Positions 6,540-14,588 of a DNA stretch of 15,836 nucleotides are shown here, one piece after another (within the stretch, counting starts at the first letter, position 1; each line of letters starts with the position of its first letter). The stretch is taken from positions 1 through 15,836 of the forward strand of contig JAIOJO010000084.1 in the NCBI GenBank assembly GCA_019911985.1, read 5' to 3'. Origin of the DNA: Sulfuricellaceae bacterium (GTDB lineage Bacteria > Pseudomonadota > Gammaproteobacteria > Burkholderiales > UBA9220). The translations under genes were made by a program, and so were the position numbers. A model generated the notes under the pieces. That model made no database searches, had not been told where the DNA came from, and saw only the letters and a list, made by a program, of their open reading frames with translations.

Positions 6540-7797
6540 CCGTCGCTCCCGTATTGCGCCAGTTCGCATCGTCCGAACCCGATGCCATAATCAAGGGGTA
6601 CTCGCTTTCGTCCATGGCGAAGGGCGAACTCCCTTCCACCAGTTTGAACGCGCGATCCACCAAATAATGCGCATTGGCGAGGTGCATATCCTCCGGCACG
6701 CGTTGGCCGTTGGTCACATAGCTGAGGGTTAAACGGTGACGGATAATGACATCGAGAACGCCGCCCAAGCTGGCGGCCTCGTCGATTTTAGTCAGAATGC
6801 CGCCGCTCAAACGGCTGTCGCCCTGGCCTTGATACGACTGCACCACATCCTCCAAGGTGCTCCCTTGGGCCGCCGCATTCAGCAGCAACAAACGCTTCAC
6901 GCTTCGGCCCCGGCCGCTGAGCAAGGCGACCTGCTCGGCCACGCGGCGGTCGCGGTGGCTCATCCCCACGGTATCGACCAAGACCAAGTGCTTGTGGTGC
7001 AGGTCGGATAGGGTGAGCTGCAAATCGGTTTCGTCTTTGATTGCATACACCGGCACGCCGAGAATTTTGCCGTAAATGCGCAGTTGCTCGTGCGCGCCGA
7101 TCCGGTAGCTGTCTGTCGTCAGCATCGCGACGCTGGAGGCGCCGTGCTTGAGGGTGCAGCGCGCCGCCAATTTGGCGACCGTGGTGGTCTTGCCCACCCC
7201 GGTCGGGCCGACCAGGGCATAAACGCCGCCCCGGTCGATAATATCGTCGTCGGGGCCGAACACGTGCAGATTATGGGTGAGCGCGAGCTTAAGCCAGCGC
7301 AGGCCCTTGTTGAAGTCGTAATCGGCGGGAAGGCGGCCTAGCAGTTGCCGCGATAAAACCGGGCTCAAGCCTACGGACAACATGGTGCGCAAAATTTCGA
7401 CCTTGGCCGGATCGTGCCTTTGCAAATCACCCCAGGCGAAACCGGCCAACTGGCCTTCGACCATGCCGCGCAAAAATTTGATTTCCCGGGCGATGTCCTT
7501 GACCAAGGGGTCCGGCATGGCTTCCGCCGGTATCGCCGCCGGCGCGGGCTTCTCGGCGGGCGCGGCGGGCCGGGGGGGCGGCAGCATAGACGGTTTTTCC
7601 AGCGCCGCTGCAGAAACAGATTGGGCTTGGGGCTGTACCTGAGTCAGCGACGAAACGTCCTGGTCGGCCACCGCCATGATCTCGATACCGCCGGGTATTT
7701 GCCGGTTGCCCAGGATGATCGCATCGGCGCCGAGAGCATCGCGCACTAAGCGCAAGGCTTCCCGCGTGGAGCTGGCGTGAAATTTTCGCACGTTCAT
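6532..7797 (-). CDS. flhF: Flagellar SRP-like GTPase FlhF
   Basis: FlhF is an SRP-family GTPase that marks the site of flagellar assembly, typically the cell pole, with its activity controlled by FlhG. The 421-residue product starts with the conserved MNVRKFHASSTREAL B-domain. A low-complexity Pro/Ala linker follows at about residues 70-95, then an N domain to about 185. The G domain carries GPTGVGKTT at 197-205, TTDSYRIGAHEQL at 227-239, DTVG at 275-278 and TKID at 336-339. These are the G1 to G4 motifs in the correct order. The ATG overlaps the flhA stop by 4 bp (ATGA). Length and motifs are complete, and nothing suggests loss of function. The tail after about residue 395 is polar and probably flexible. 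Confidence 0.97.
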   Translation of the reverse strand: MNVRKFHASSTREALRLVRDALGADAIILGNRQIPGGIEIMAVADQDVSSLTQVQPQAQSVSAAALEKPSMLPPPRPAAPAEKPAPAAIPAEAMPDPLVKDIAREIKFLRGMVEGQLAGFAWGDLQRHDPAKVEILRTMLSVGLSPVLSRQLLGRLPADYDFNKGLRWLKLALTHNLHVFGPDDDIIDRGGVYALVGPTGVGKTTTVAKLAARCTLKHGASSVAMLTTDSYRIGAHEQLRIYGKILGVPVYAIKDETDLQLTLSDLHHKHLVLVDTVGMSHRDRRVAEQVALLSGRGRSVKRLLLLNAAAQGSTLEDVVQSYQGQGDSRLSGGILTKIDEAASLGGVLDVIIRHRLTLSYVTNGQRVPEDMHLANAHYLVDRAFKLVEGSSPFAMDESEYPLIMASGSDDANWRNTGATGG

Positions 7798-9875
7798 ACT
7801 CGGGTCCCCAGCACAGCGTTAACTTTTATATTCATATTCTCCGGCACTTCGGTATGGGAAATCACCTTGAGCTGAGGCGCTACGCGGCGCAGGAAGCGCG
7901 ACAGCAGCACCCGTAACGGCGCCGGAACCAGCAAAACGGCGGGCAAGCCTATCTGTTCCTGTTGCTGGACGACGGACTCCGTCTGCTTCAACAAGTTCTC
8001 CGCCAACCCAGGTTCCAACCCTCCCCCCATTTGCGTCTTAGCCGCCTGCAGCAAGAGATTTTCCAGGCCCGGATCGAGTGCGATCACTTGAATTTCGCTC
8101 ACCCCCGGATAAATCTGCTGCATGATAGCACGGCCCAATGCCCCTCGAACCGCCGCCGTAAGCTCCTCGGCGTCTTGGGTGCGCGCGCCGAAATCGGCCA
8201 GCGTTTCGATGATGGTGCGCATGTCCCGGATATGTACGCCTTCTTCCAGCAAATTCTGCAGCACTTTTTGCATCGTCCCGAGCGGCAATACCTTGGGCAC
8301 CAAATCTTCGACCAGTTTCGGCGCTTCCTTGCCGACCCGGTCGAGCAGTTGCTGTACCTCTTCCCGGCCCAGCAGTTCGGCGGCATGCGACTGCACGATG
8401 TTGGATAAGTGTGTAGCCACCACCGTGCTGGAATCCACTACGGTGTAACCGTAGGACTGTGCCTGATCCCGCAAGTGCTCCTCGATCCAGATGGCGGGCA
8501 GGCCGAATGCCGGATCGGTGGTAGGCGTGCCGGGCAAATCGCCCAACACGCGGCCGGGGTTGATCGCCAGGTACATCCCGAACTGAGCGTCTCCATGGCC
8601 CGCTTCGACCCCCTTCAGGGTAATGCGGTAGGCGTTGGGACGTAATTCCAAATTGTCTCGAATATGCACGGCCGGCACCAGGAAACCCATATCTTGGGCG
8701 AATTTTTTGCGGATTCCCTTGATGCGCCGCAATAGGTCTCCGCTCTGCGTTCTATCCACCAAGGGAATCAAGCGGTAGCCCACCTCCAGGCCGAGAGTAT
8801 CGACCATGGTCACATCGTCCCAGCTGACCTCTTGCACCTCGGGTGGCGGCGCTTGCACCGGCGCTTCCTCCGGCACGGCTTCGGCGACTTTCGAACGCTG
8901 CCGGATATAATAAGCACTCCCGCCCAGCAAAGAGCCGATCAGCAGAAAGGCCAAATGCGGCATGCCCGGTATCAGGCCCATCAATCCGATGATGCTGCCG
9001 GTGACGATCAACACCTCCGGCTTATTGAAGAGTTGCGATACCAACTGGCCGCCCATGTCTTCGCCGGTACCGACTCGACTGACGACTACGCCCGCCGCCG
9101 TGGAAATAATCAGGGCGGGAAGCTGCGCAACCAGGCCGTCGCCTATGGTCAGCAGGGTGTAATTGTTGACCGCCGTGGCCAAATCGAGGTTGTGCTGGAA
9201 TATCCCCACGGCCAAGCCGCCGACGATATTGATCACCATGATCAAAATACCGGCAACCGCATCGCCACGGACGAATTTACTGGCACCGTCCATGGAGCCG
9301 AAGAAATCGGCTTCTTGCGAAATTTCCTCGCGGCGGCGGCGTGCTTCGTCCTCGCCGATCAGACCGGCGTTGAGATCCGCGTCGATAGCCATTTGCTTGC
9401 CCGGCATAGCGTCCAACGTGAAGCGGGCGCTGACTTCGGCGATCCGTCCGGCACCCTTGGTAATGACCACGAAATTGATAATCACCAAAATAACGAAGAC
9501 AACCAATCCGACCGTGTAGTTTCCGCCCACCAGGAAATGGCCGAAAGCCTCGATCACCTTGCCCGCCGCGTCGGCACCGGTGTGCCCTTCGAGCAAAACG
9601 ATACGGGACGAGGCCACGTTAAGCGACAAGCGCAACAGGGTGGTCACCAGCAATACCGTGGGAAATACGGAAAAATCGAGCGGTTTCTTGGTGTACAAGC
9701 CGACCAGCAAAACCATCATCGACAAGGCGATATTGAAGGTAAACAACAAATCGAGCAGAAACGGCGGCAGCGGCAGAATCATCATCGCCAAGATCAGGAT
9801 GATGATGACGGGTCCGGCTAGCCGCGTGAGGTTAACCCCACCCAAAAAAGTCAGCGTATTCACCCTAGCGTTCAT
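7794..9875 (-). CDS. flhA: Flagellar export apparatus protein FlhA
   Basis: FlhA is the large gate protein of the flagellar type III export apparatus; its cytosolic ring docks chaperone-substrate complexes. The 693-residue product has the normal length. The N-terminal half, to about residue 330, is a set of membrane helices. It is interrupted by the FHIPEP-family signature at 144-167 (beginning RIAEVSARFTLDAMPGKQM). A GDAVAG motif at 204-209 carries the conserved aspartate in the region tied to proton-driven export. A variable acidic, proline-rich linker near 330-350 leads into the cytosolic domain, whose QDMGFLVPAVHIRDNLELRP stretch is conserved. Both ends overlap their neighbours by 4 bp (ATGA with flhB and with flhF), so the block is translationally coupled. 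Confidence 0.98.
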   Translation of the reverse strand: MNARVNTLTFLGGVNLTRLAGPVIIILILAMMILPLPPFLLDLLFTFNIALSMMVLLVGLYTKKPLDFSVFPTVLLVTTLLRLSLNVASSRIVLLEGHTGADAAGKVIEAFGHFLVGGNYTVGLVVFVILVIINFVVITKGAGRIAEVSARFTLDAMPGKQMAIDADLNAGLIGEDEARRRREEISQEADFFGSMDGASKFVRGDAVAGILIMVINIVGGLAVGIFQHNLDLATAVNNYTLLTIGDGLVAQLPALIISTAAGVVVSRVGTGEDMGGQLVSQLFNKPEVLIVTGSIIGLMGLIPGMPHLAFLLIGSLLGGSAYYIRQRSKVAEAVPEEAPVQAPPPEVQEVSWDDVTMVDTLGLEVGYRLIPLVDRTQSGDLLRRIKGIRKKFAQDMGFLVPAVHIRDNLELRPNAYRITLKGVEAGHGDAQFGMYLAINPGRVLGDLPGTPTTDPAFGLPAIWIEEHLRDQAQSYGYTVVDSSTVVATHLSNIVQSHAAELLGREEVQQLLDRVGKEAPKLVEDLVPKVLPLGTMQKVLQNLLEEGVHIRDMRTIIETLADFGARTQDAEELTAAVRGALGRAIMQQIYPGVSEIQVIALDPGLENLLLQAAKTQMGGGLEPGLAENLLKQTESVVQQQEQIGLPAVLLVPAPLRVLLSRFLRRVAPQLKVISHTEVPENMNIKVNAVLGTRV

Positions 9876-11014
9876 GCTTCCTCACCCCCGGGGTCCAGTT
9901 CGGACGGAACCGGCACGCTTTGTGGAACAGTCGGCATGGCGCCTGCGCCCTTCTGGTAATGCCGCAACTGGTAGATGTAAGCCAACACTTCGGCCACAGC
10001 CGTGTAGAGTGGCGCAGGAATTTCCGCGTCCAGCTCGGCATGGCGATAAAGCGCCCGCGCCAAGGACGGCAGCCGCAGAACCGGAACGTGATTTTCGGTG
10101 CCTAATTCCATGATGCGCTGGGCCACCAAATGGGAACCCTTGGCCACCACCTTGGGCGCGCGCATGGCCGTATCCTCGTAGCGCAAGGCCACGGCGTAAT
10201 GCGTCGGGTTGGTGACGATGACATCGGCCTTAGGCACTTCGGACATCATGCGCCGCCGCGCCATTTCCCGCTGCATGCTGCGGATTTTGGCTTTTACGTG
10301 CGGATCCCCCTCGGCCTCCTTGCCTTCCTGGCGCACTTCTTCTTTGGTCATGCGCAATTTTTGGCTGTGATCCCACATTTGGAATGGAACGTCGATCAAC
10401 ACCAGCAGCAACAGGGACGCGGATACATACAAAAACGTGGAAAGCACCAAATCACCAAGGTGCATCAACGCGGCGGGGAAGGCTTCGTTCAGCAGTCCGA
10501 ACATGGCATCCTTATTGTGCCAGATCACCATATAGGCGACTCCGCCGATCAGCAGCGTTTTCAATATCGCCTTGACCATTTCGATCAAGCCGGTTACCGA
10601 GATTATCCGGGTGATCCCGCTGAACGGATTGAGCTTTCCGAACTTGGGTTGTAGCGCCTCAAAGGAAAAAAGCCATCCGCTGAGCGCAATGGACGAGAGA
10701 ATGGCCGCCAGGGCCAAGGCGCCGAAAAAGGGCAAGAAGGCGATGAGGGCTTGGAATGATTGATGGTAAAGCCGATCCTGCATGGATGCTATTGAGGACA
10801 CGGTAGTTCGGTCGAAACTCAAACCCTGGATAAGCAAGGTGCTTAGCGTTGACATCAGCTTGCCGCCCATCGTCATGAACAAGCCGGCGGATACGATCAG
10901 CGCGGAAAAGGTCGTCAACTCGCGCGAGCGGGCCACCTGCCCCTTCTCACGCGCCTTCTCGATTTGCCTGCCCGTTGCAGGTTCCGTGCGTTCTAAATCG
11001 CTGTCTTCCGCCAC
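9872..11014 (-). CDS. flhB: Flagellar export switch protein FlhB
   Basis: FlhB controls the change in export specificity from rod and hook proteins to filament proteins. The 380-residue product has the polar N-terminus EKTEP-like box (here LERTEPATGRQIEKAREKGQ). Four membrane helices lie between about residues 30 and 210. The cytosolic domain carries the self-cleaving NPTH at 269-272, which matches the Salmonella position. The start is GTG at 11014. An in-frame TGA lies immediately upstream, so no longer form is possible, and AAAGGGGG (11020-11027, read on the minus strand) lies 5 nt before it. The C-terminal tail after about residue 360 is Pro/Val-rich and variable in the family. It is the first gene of the flagellar operon in this window, and its leader contains a tandem repeat at 11020-11110. 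Confidence 0.97.
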   Translation of the reverse strand: MAEDSDLERTEPATGRQIEKAREKGQVARSRELTTFSALIVSAGLFMTMGGKLMSTLSTLLIQGLSFDRTTVSSIASMQDRLYHQSFQALIAFLPFFGALALAAILSSIALSGWLFSFEALQPKFGKLNPFSGITRIISVTGLIEMVKAILKTLLIGGVAYMVIWHNKDAMFGLLNEAFPAALMHLGDLVLSTFLYVSASLLLLVLIDVPFQMWDHSQKLRMTKEEVRQEGKEAEGDPHVKAKIRSMQREMARRRMMSEVPKADVIVTNPTHYAVALRYEDTAMRAPKVVAKGSHLVAQRIMELGTENHVPVLRLPSLARALYRHAELDAEIPAPLYTAVAEVLAYIYQLRHYQKGAGAMPTVPQSVPVPSELDPGGEEA

Positions 11015-11019
11015 TCACG

Positions 11020-11110
11020 CCCCCTTTGCGAGCTTACGCCTAACGGCGAAATGCCTGCCTACCCCTCTTGCGAGCTTTCGCTTGGCGGCGAAAGCCGGCT
11101 TACCTCTTTT
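11020..11110. repeat. Imperfect 42-bp tandem repeat in the flhB leader
   Basis: Two adjacent copies, 11020-11061 and 11062-11102, share TTGCGAGCTT, CGC and GGCGAAA blocks in register at a 42-bp period. A third, partial unit continues to about 11110. Read on the minus strand, each unit brings a purine-rich run: AAAAGAGG, then AAGAGGGG, then AAAGGGGG. The last of these is the Shine-Dalgarno sequence of flhB. The second unit also contains an 8-bp stem, GCTTTCGC at 11074-11081 with GCGAAAGC at 11088-11095. Confidence 0.6.
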
Positions 11111-11277
11111 GGCTGCCCGCTCTCTGCACTTGCCCGCTCCTGTTTATGCAATTAAATGCGGCCAGGATTATGTTGCGTAACGAAGCGATAGATAACGGAA
11201 TATCTGGTGTAGAGTTTAACTCATTTCCACCAGATGTTGTAGCCCGGCGAAAAAATAACGATAAAACTCCAGGAGAG

Positions 11278-11296
11278 GATATGTGACTGACATATC
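11278..11296. promoter_or_regulatory. Small inverted repeat, possible hairpin or operator
   Basis: GATATGT and ACATATC form a perfect 7-bp inverted repeat around a 5-nt centre. On the plus strand an AGGAG at 11271-11275 lies just before it, and the ATG at 11281 is followed at once by TGA. This could be a protein-binding site near the flhB control region or a relic of a lost gene. Its role is not known. Confidence 0.35.
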
Positions 11297-11354
11297 AGAT
11301 AGATAAGCAGAAAATCGGAACGGCAGACCGCGGCAAAGACTAAATTCCGTACTA

Positions 11355-11374
11355 AAAACCCGGCCACGGGTTTT
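11355..11374 (-). terminator. Rho-independent terminator of the isc operon
   Basis: Read on the minus strand, AAAACCCG and CGGGTTTT form an 8-bp stem around a 4-nt loop. The T-run extends to 11354 (TTTTT). It lies 20 bp past the iscX stop, as expected for the end of the isc operon. The A-run on the other side means it could also stop transcription on the plus strand. Confidence 0.8.
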
Positions 11375-11394
11375 CCAAAACGCCTTCTTAAGGC

Positions 11395-11589
11395 CTATTC
11401 CATTTCTTCGATCCACAACATCTGGATCGCTTCGAGTATTTTTTCATTGGAACGGCCGGGATCGTCGGCAAAACCGTCCAGTTCGCTTACCCATTGATGC
11501 AGGTCGGTAAAACGCACGAACTTCGGGTCTATGTCCGGGAACTTCTCACTCAGCGCGATGGCGATGTCGAGGCTGTCGGCCCATTTCAT
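11395..11589 (-). CDS. iscX: Fe-S assembly accessory protein IscX
   Basis: IscX is a small acidic protein that binds IscS and iron and modulates cluster assembly on IscU, possibly as an iron-dependent regulator or adaptor. The product is 64 residues, close to the usual 66. The conserved core is plain: MKWADSLDIAIAL, then FVRFTDLHQW, then SNEKILEAIQMLWIEE. The ATG at 11589 has an AAAGGA site 6 nt upstream. It starts 21 bp after fdx and is the last gene of the isc operon, followed by a terminator at 11355-11374. Confidence 0.95.
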   Translation of the reverse strand: MKWADSLDIAIALSEKFPDIDPKFVRFTDLHQWVSELDGFADDPGRSNEKILEAIQMLWIEEME

Positions 11590-11610
11590 GCTGCATCCTT
11601 TCCTTGGCGG

Positions 11611-11955
11611 CTATTTGCCGTGGCCTTCCTTGACCATATTGATGGAATACTTGGGAATTTCGATCACCAGATCTTCGTTGTCGACCAAGGCTTGGCAAGA
11701 CAGGCGAGAGTTCGGCTCCAATCCCCAGGCTTTGTCCAGCAAATCGTCTTCCAACTCATCGGAGGGCGTCAGCGATTCAAATCCTTCGCGCACGATAATG
11801 TGGCAGGTGGTGCAAGCACAGGATTTTTCGCAGGCGTGTTCAATATTGATACCGTTATTGAGCAGCACGTCGCAAATCGACACACCCTTCTCGGCCTCGA
11901 TGACGCTGCCTTCGGGACAAAGCTCTTCGTGGGGCAATACTATGAGTTGCGGCAT
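11611..11955 (-). CDS. fdx: ISC-type [2Fe-2S] ferredoxin
   Basis: This adrenodoxin-like ferredoxin donates electrons during Fe-S cluster assembly on IscU. The 114-residue product carries the cluster ligands Cys42, Cys48, Cys51 and Cys87, at the same positions as in the Escherichia coli protein. The extra conserved Cys46 also falls within the EHACEKSCACTTCH loop. The LTPSDELEDDLLDKAWGL segment and the SRLSCQ motif are typical of the ISC branch rather than plant-type ferredoxins. The gene begins 10 bp after hscA and ends 21 bp before iscX, so it is co-transcribed with both. Confidence 0.97.
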   Translation of the reverse strand: MPQLIVLPHEELCPEGSVIEAEKGVSICDVLLNNGINIEHACEKSCACTTCHIIVREGFESLTPSDELEDDLLDKAWGLEPNSRLSCQALVDNEDLVIEIPKYSINMVKEGHGK

Positions 11956-11965
11956 GGTTAAGAGC

Positions 11966-13831
11966 CTATTCCAGTTCAGATATTTTATGGCCGGCGAGCG
12001 CTGTATGTACGCTAGAGTCCATGCGGCGAGCCGCGAACGGCTCGGTCAGGCGATTCAGAGCTTCCATGCCGTCCTTGATTGCAGCGGCATTGCCGACCGC
12101 CATGGTTTCGCGTAGCGCCGCCATCCCGGCCTCGATCCGCTGCCGCTCCGCCCTCTCCAGCAAGCGGTCGCCGTCCTCGCTCAGAGCCGACTGAATCGCC
12201 TCCAGCAGGCGCTCGGACTCTACCTGATTTTCGCGCAAGGCGCGCGCCTCTTTGTCGTCTTGCGCATGAGAGCGCGACTCCTGCAGCATGCGGGTAATTT
12301 CGTCGTCCATCAGCCCGTAGGACGGCTTCACCTCCACCGTCGTTTCAACGCCGGTACTGCGCTCGCGTGCGGTGACCGACAGCAGACCGTCCGCATCCAC
12401 CTGAAAGGTCACACGGATGCGCGCCGCGCCCGCCACCAGGGGCGGAATGCCGCGCAGATCGAATTTGGCCAAGGAGCGGCAGTCGCTGACCAGCTCGCGC
12501 TCGCCTTGCACCACGTGGATGCTCATCGCGGTTTGGCCGTCCTTGAAGGTGGTGAACTCCTGGGCGCGCGCCACCGGTATCGTGGAATTGCGCGGCAGAA
12601 TTTTTTCCACCAAGCCGCCCATGGTTTCTATGCCGAGAGAGAGTGGAATCACGTCCAGCAGCAGAAGATCGTCGCCGCTACGGTTACCGGCCAGAACATT
12701 GGCCTGGATCGCCGCGCCCAGCGCGACCACTTTGTCCGGGTCGAGGTTATTCAGCGGCTCGCTTTTGAAGAATTCGCCTACCGCATGCTGAATTTGCGGC
12801 ATGCGGGTTGCCCCGCCTACCATCACGACACCCTTCACGTCTTCCGGCGTCAAGCCCGCGTCGCGTAAAGCCTTGCGCGTCGGCTGCAAGGTTTTGTTCA
12901 CCAGGCCCTGGGTGATCGCGCTGAACGTGTCACTGCTCAGGCTCAGATCGACCGTCACGCCATCGCTCAGAACGGCGGTAATCTTCGCGTCCAATTGATC
13001 GCTCAGCCATTCCTTGGCTTCCCGCGCCTTGGTCAACAAAAGGCGCGTATCGTAAGCGTTCAGCGGCGCCAGCTTGGCCTGTTCGAGTATCCAGCAAAAT
13101 ATCCGCTGGTCGAAGTCGTCTCCGCCCAAGGCGGAATCCCCGTTGGTTGCCAGCACCTCGAACACGCCCCGTGCCAAGCGCAAAATGGAAATATCGAAAG
13201 TGCCGCCGCCCAGGTCGTACACGGCGTATACGCCTTCCGCCGCGTTATCGAGACCATAGGCCACGGCGGCGGCGGTCGGTTCGTTGAGCAGGCGCAGCAC
13301 ATTCAGGCCGGCCAAACGAGCCGCATCCTTGGTGGCTTGCCGCTGGGCGTCGTCGAAGTAAGCCGGAACGGTAATCACCGCGCCCACCAGTTCGCCGCCC
13401 AGGGAATGCTCGGCGCGCTCGCGCAACACCTTGAGCAATTCCGCCGACACTTCCACCGGGCTTTTCACCCCGGCGGCGGTACTCAACTGCACCATGCCCG
13501 GCGCATCGACAAAACCGTAGGGAGACTGGGCGGCATCGGGGATATCCTTGACGCCGCGCCCCATGAAGCGTTTCACCGAAACGATCGTATTGTGCGGGTC
13601 GATGCTCTGCATGGCCTGCGCGGGATAACCGGTTTGCACACGGTAGTCCGCCTGGTAGCGCACTACCGACGGCAGCAAGGGGTGCCCGTCCGCATCGTTC
13701 AAAACCACGCTGATGCCGCTGCGCACCGTAGCCACCAGCGAGTTGGTGGTGCCTAAATCTATGCCCACGGCCAAGCGGTGCTGATGGGGCGCCGTGCTCA
13801 GGCCGGGTTCGGCAATTTGCAATAAAGCCAT
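11966..13831 (-). CDS. hscA: Fe-S assembly chaperone HscA (Hsp70 family)
   Basis: HscA is a specialised Hsp70 that, with HscB, binds the LPPVK motif of IscU and uses ATP to promote cluster transfer. From the ATG at 13831 the product is 621 residues and begins [12 protein letters not shown], the family N-terminus. A longer frame from 13879 would add 16 non-conserved residues. The chosen start has GAGG 5 nt upstream. The ATPase domain shows DLGTTN at 25-30, [11 protein letters not shown] at 183-193, YDLGGGTFD at 205-213 and a GGATRMP motif near 347. The substrate-binding domain and helical lid fill the C-terminal third. It lacks the EEVD-type or Glu-rich tail of DnaK, as expected. A 91-bp gap with a hairpin separates it from hscB, and fdx follows after 10 bp. 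Confidence 0.97.
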   Translation of the reverse strand: MALLQIAEPGLSTAPHQHRLAVGIDLGTTNSLVATVRSGISVVLNDADGHPLLPSVVRYQADYRVQTGYPAQAMQSIDPHNTIVSVKRFMGRGVKDIPDAAQSPYGFVDAPGMVQLSTAAGVKSPVEVSAELLKVLRERAEHSLGGELVGAVITVPAYFDDAQRQATKDAARLAGLNVLRLLNEPTAAAVAYGLDNAAEGVYAVYDLGGGTFDISILRLARGVFEVLATNGDSALGGDDFDQRIFCWILEQAKLAPLNAYDTRLLLTKAREAKEWLSDQLDAKITAVLSDGVTVDLSLSSDTFSAITQGLVNKTLQPTRKALRDAGLTPEDVKGVVMVGGATRMPQIQHAVGEFFKSEPLNNLDPDKVVALGAAIQANVLAGNRSGDDLLLLDVIPLSLGIETMGGLVEKILPRNSTIPVARAQEFTTFKDGQTAMSIHVVQGERELVSDCRSLAKFDLRGIPPLVAGAARIRVTFQVDADGLLSVTARERSTGVETTVEVKPSYGLMDDEITRMLQESRSHAQDDKEARALRENQVESERLLEAIQSALSEDGDRLLERAERQRIEAGMAALRETMAVGNAAAIKDGMEALNRLTEPFAARRMDSSVHTALAGHKISELE

Positions 13832-13868
13832 AAAAACCTCTAAAAACGTCCGATTTGTGGCGTCTCGG

Positions 13869-13896
13869 GGCACCCGCAACTATACCGACGGGTGCC
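13869..13896. promoter_or_regulatory. Hairpin between hscB and hscA
   Basis: GGCACCCG (13869-13876) and CGGGTGCC (13889-13896) form a perfect 8-bp stem around a 12-nt loop within the 91-bp hscB-hscA gap. There is no T-run after it in the direction of transcription, so it is not a classical terminator. It may stabilise or process the isc transcript. Confidence 0.5.
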
Positions 13897-13922
13897 TTTG
13901 CGCTCTTCCGCGTAGCCTGGAT

Positions 13923-14459
13923 TCATTGCGCCTCCAAAGCTTCCAAAGCTTGGTTGATATCCTCGCCCAGCTTCTCCAGAAATTTCAACATGCGGACGAA
14001 TTCCGCCGCTTGTGAAAATTTTTTTTCCCTATCCAGCAAGCGCGTCAAATGATCCACCATCTCGCGCTGTTCGGATCGCAATTTGGCGGCCTGATGTTCC
14101 AGCGCTTCCGCATCCTGGGCGGCGCGCGCTTCCATAATGCCTTCGCGCCATTCCATCTGGCGCATCAGGAAGTCCGTGGACATGGCGGTATTGCTTTCTT
14201 CCGCGGTATCGACGCCGTTCATCTGCAGCACATAGCGCGCCCGGCTAAGGGGGTGCTTCAGTGTTTGGTAAGCCTCGTTGACGTAGGTCGACCATTGCAT
14301 CGACAGGCGCCGTTCCGCGTCGCTGGAATGGCTAAAGCGGTCGGGATGCACTTGAGCCTGAAGCTCCCGGTAATGCCGGTCCAACAGGGCCGTATCCAGA
14401 TGAAACGTCAGCGGCATGCCGAGCAATTCAAAGTAGTTCTTGCGAAAATCGACGTCCAT
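13923..14459 (-). CDS. hscB: Fe-S assembly co-chaperone HscB (J-domain protein)
   Basis: HscB brings IscU to HscA and stimulates its ATPase. From the ATG at 14459 the product is 178 residues, near the family's usual 170-175. The N-terminal J-domain (about residues 9-78) carries the HPD tripeptide at 38-40 in QVHPDRFS, with the YLTLKHPLSRARYVL-like region visible as YQTLKHPLSRARYVL. A helical IscU-binding domain follows from about residue 90. AGGAG (minus strand, 14464-14468) lies 4 nt before this ATG. An in-frame ATG at 14477 has no such site, so I prefer the shorter form. Gaps on both sides (129 bp to iscA, 91 bp to hscA) hold hairpins, unlike the tight spacing elsewhere in the operon. Confidence 0.95.
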   Translation of the reverse strand: MDVDFRKNYFELLGMPLTFHLDTALLDRHYRELQAQVHPDRFSHSSDAERRLSMQWSTYVNEAYQTLKHPLSRARYVLQMNGVDTAEESNTAMSTDFLMRQMEWREGIMEARAAQDAEALEHQAAKLRSEQREMVDHLTRLLDREKKFSQAAEFVRMLKFLEKLGEDINQALEALEAQ

Positions 14460-14538
14460 GCCGCTCCTGTGATTCATTCAATGCGGGCTAAGCAAACCGA
14501 AATATACCTGGAAACACCGGGGAATTTAAAGTGCGCTC

Positions 14539-14555
14539 CCATCCGGAACGGATGG
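14539..14555. promoter_or_regulatory. Hairpin between iscA and hscB
   Basis: CCATCCG and CGGATGG form a perfect 7-bp stem with a 3-nt loop in the middle of the 129-bp iscA-hscB gap. It sits inside a wider inverted pair, GCTAAGCA at 14487-14494 with TGCTTAGC at 14576-14583, so the gap could fold as a nested structure. No T-run follows it in the direction of transcription. Confidence 0.45.
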
Positions 14556-14588
14556 ACTCGCGGGATCAAGCAATGTGCTTAGCGCAGA

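Larger units (their letters stand above)
11015..11394. other. Gene-poor region between flhB and iscX
   Basis: The flagellar operon starts leftward from this 380-bp stretch, and the isc operon ends at its right edge. It holds a 42-bp tandem repeat next to flhB (11020-11110), an AT-rich middle from about 11140 to 11345, a small hairpin at 11278-11296, and the isc terminator at 11355-11374. The flhB promoter should lie here, but I cannot point to a convincing sigma70, sigma54 or sigma28 match. A plus-strand open frame ending at 11286 (46 codons from the ATG at 11146) has no ribosome binding site and no recognisable family, so I do not call it a gene. Confidence 0.6.

Noticed and set aside
8832..9821. 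Long plus-strand open frame (329 codons) opposite flhA
   Set aside because: It is wholly antisense to a clear flhA. Its product is dominated by His, Gln, Asp and Arg in the pattern expected from reading a GC-rich gene backwards, with no family resemblance.
11144..11163. Possible sigma54 promoter for flhB (TGGCC...TTGCA on the minus strand)
   Set aside because: The GG and GC elements are 12 bp apart instead of the required 10 bp, so it does not fit the strict spacing of sigma54 promoters.
11216..11416. 66-codon minus-strand frame past the end of iscX
   Set aside because: It overlaps the iscX 3' end and runs through the isc terminator. No ribosome binding site or recognisable family was seen.
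12995..13756. Long plus-strand open frame opposite hscA
   Set aside because: It is antisense to the well-conserved ATPase domain of hscA. The composition is typical of a shadow frame and no start site is convincing.
13832..13879. Upstream extension of hscA by 16 residues
   Set aside because: The family N-terminus begins at the internal ATG at 13831, which has a ribosome binding site. The extra residues are not conserved and overlap the intergenic region.
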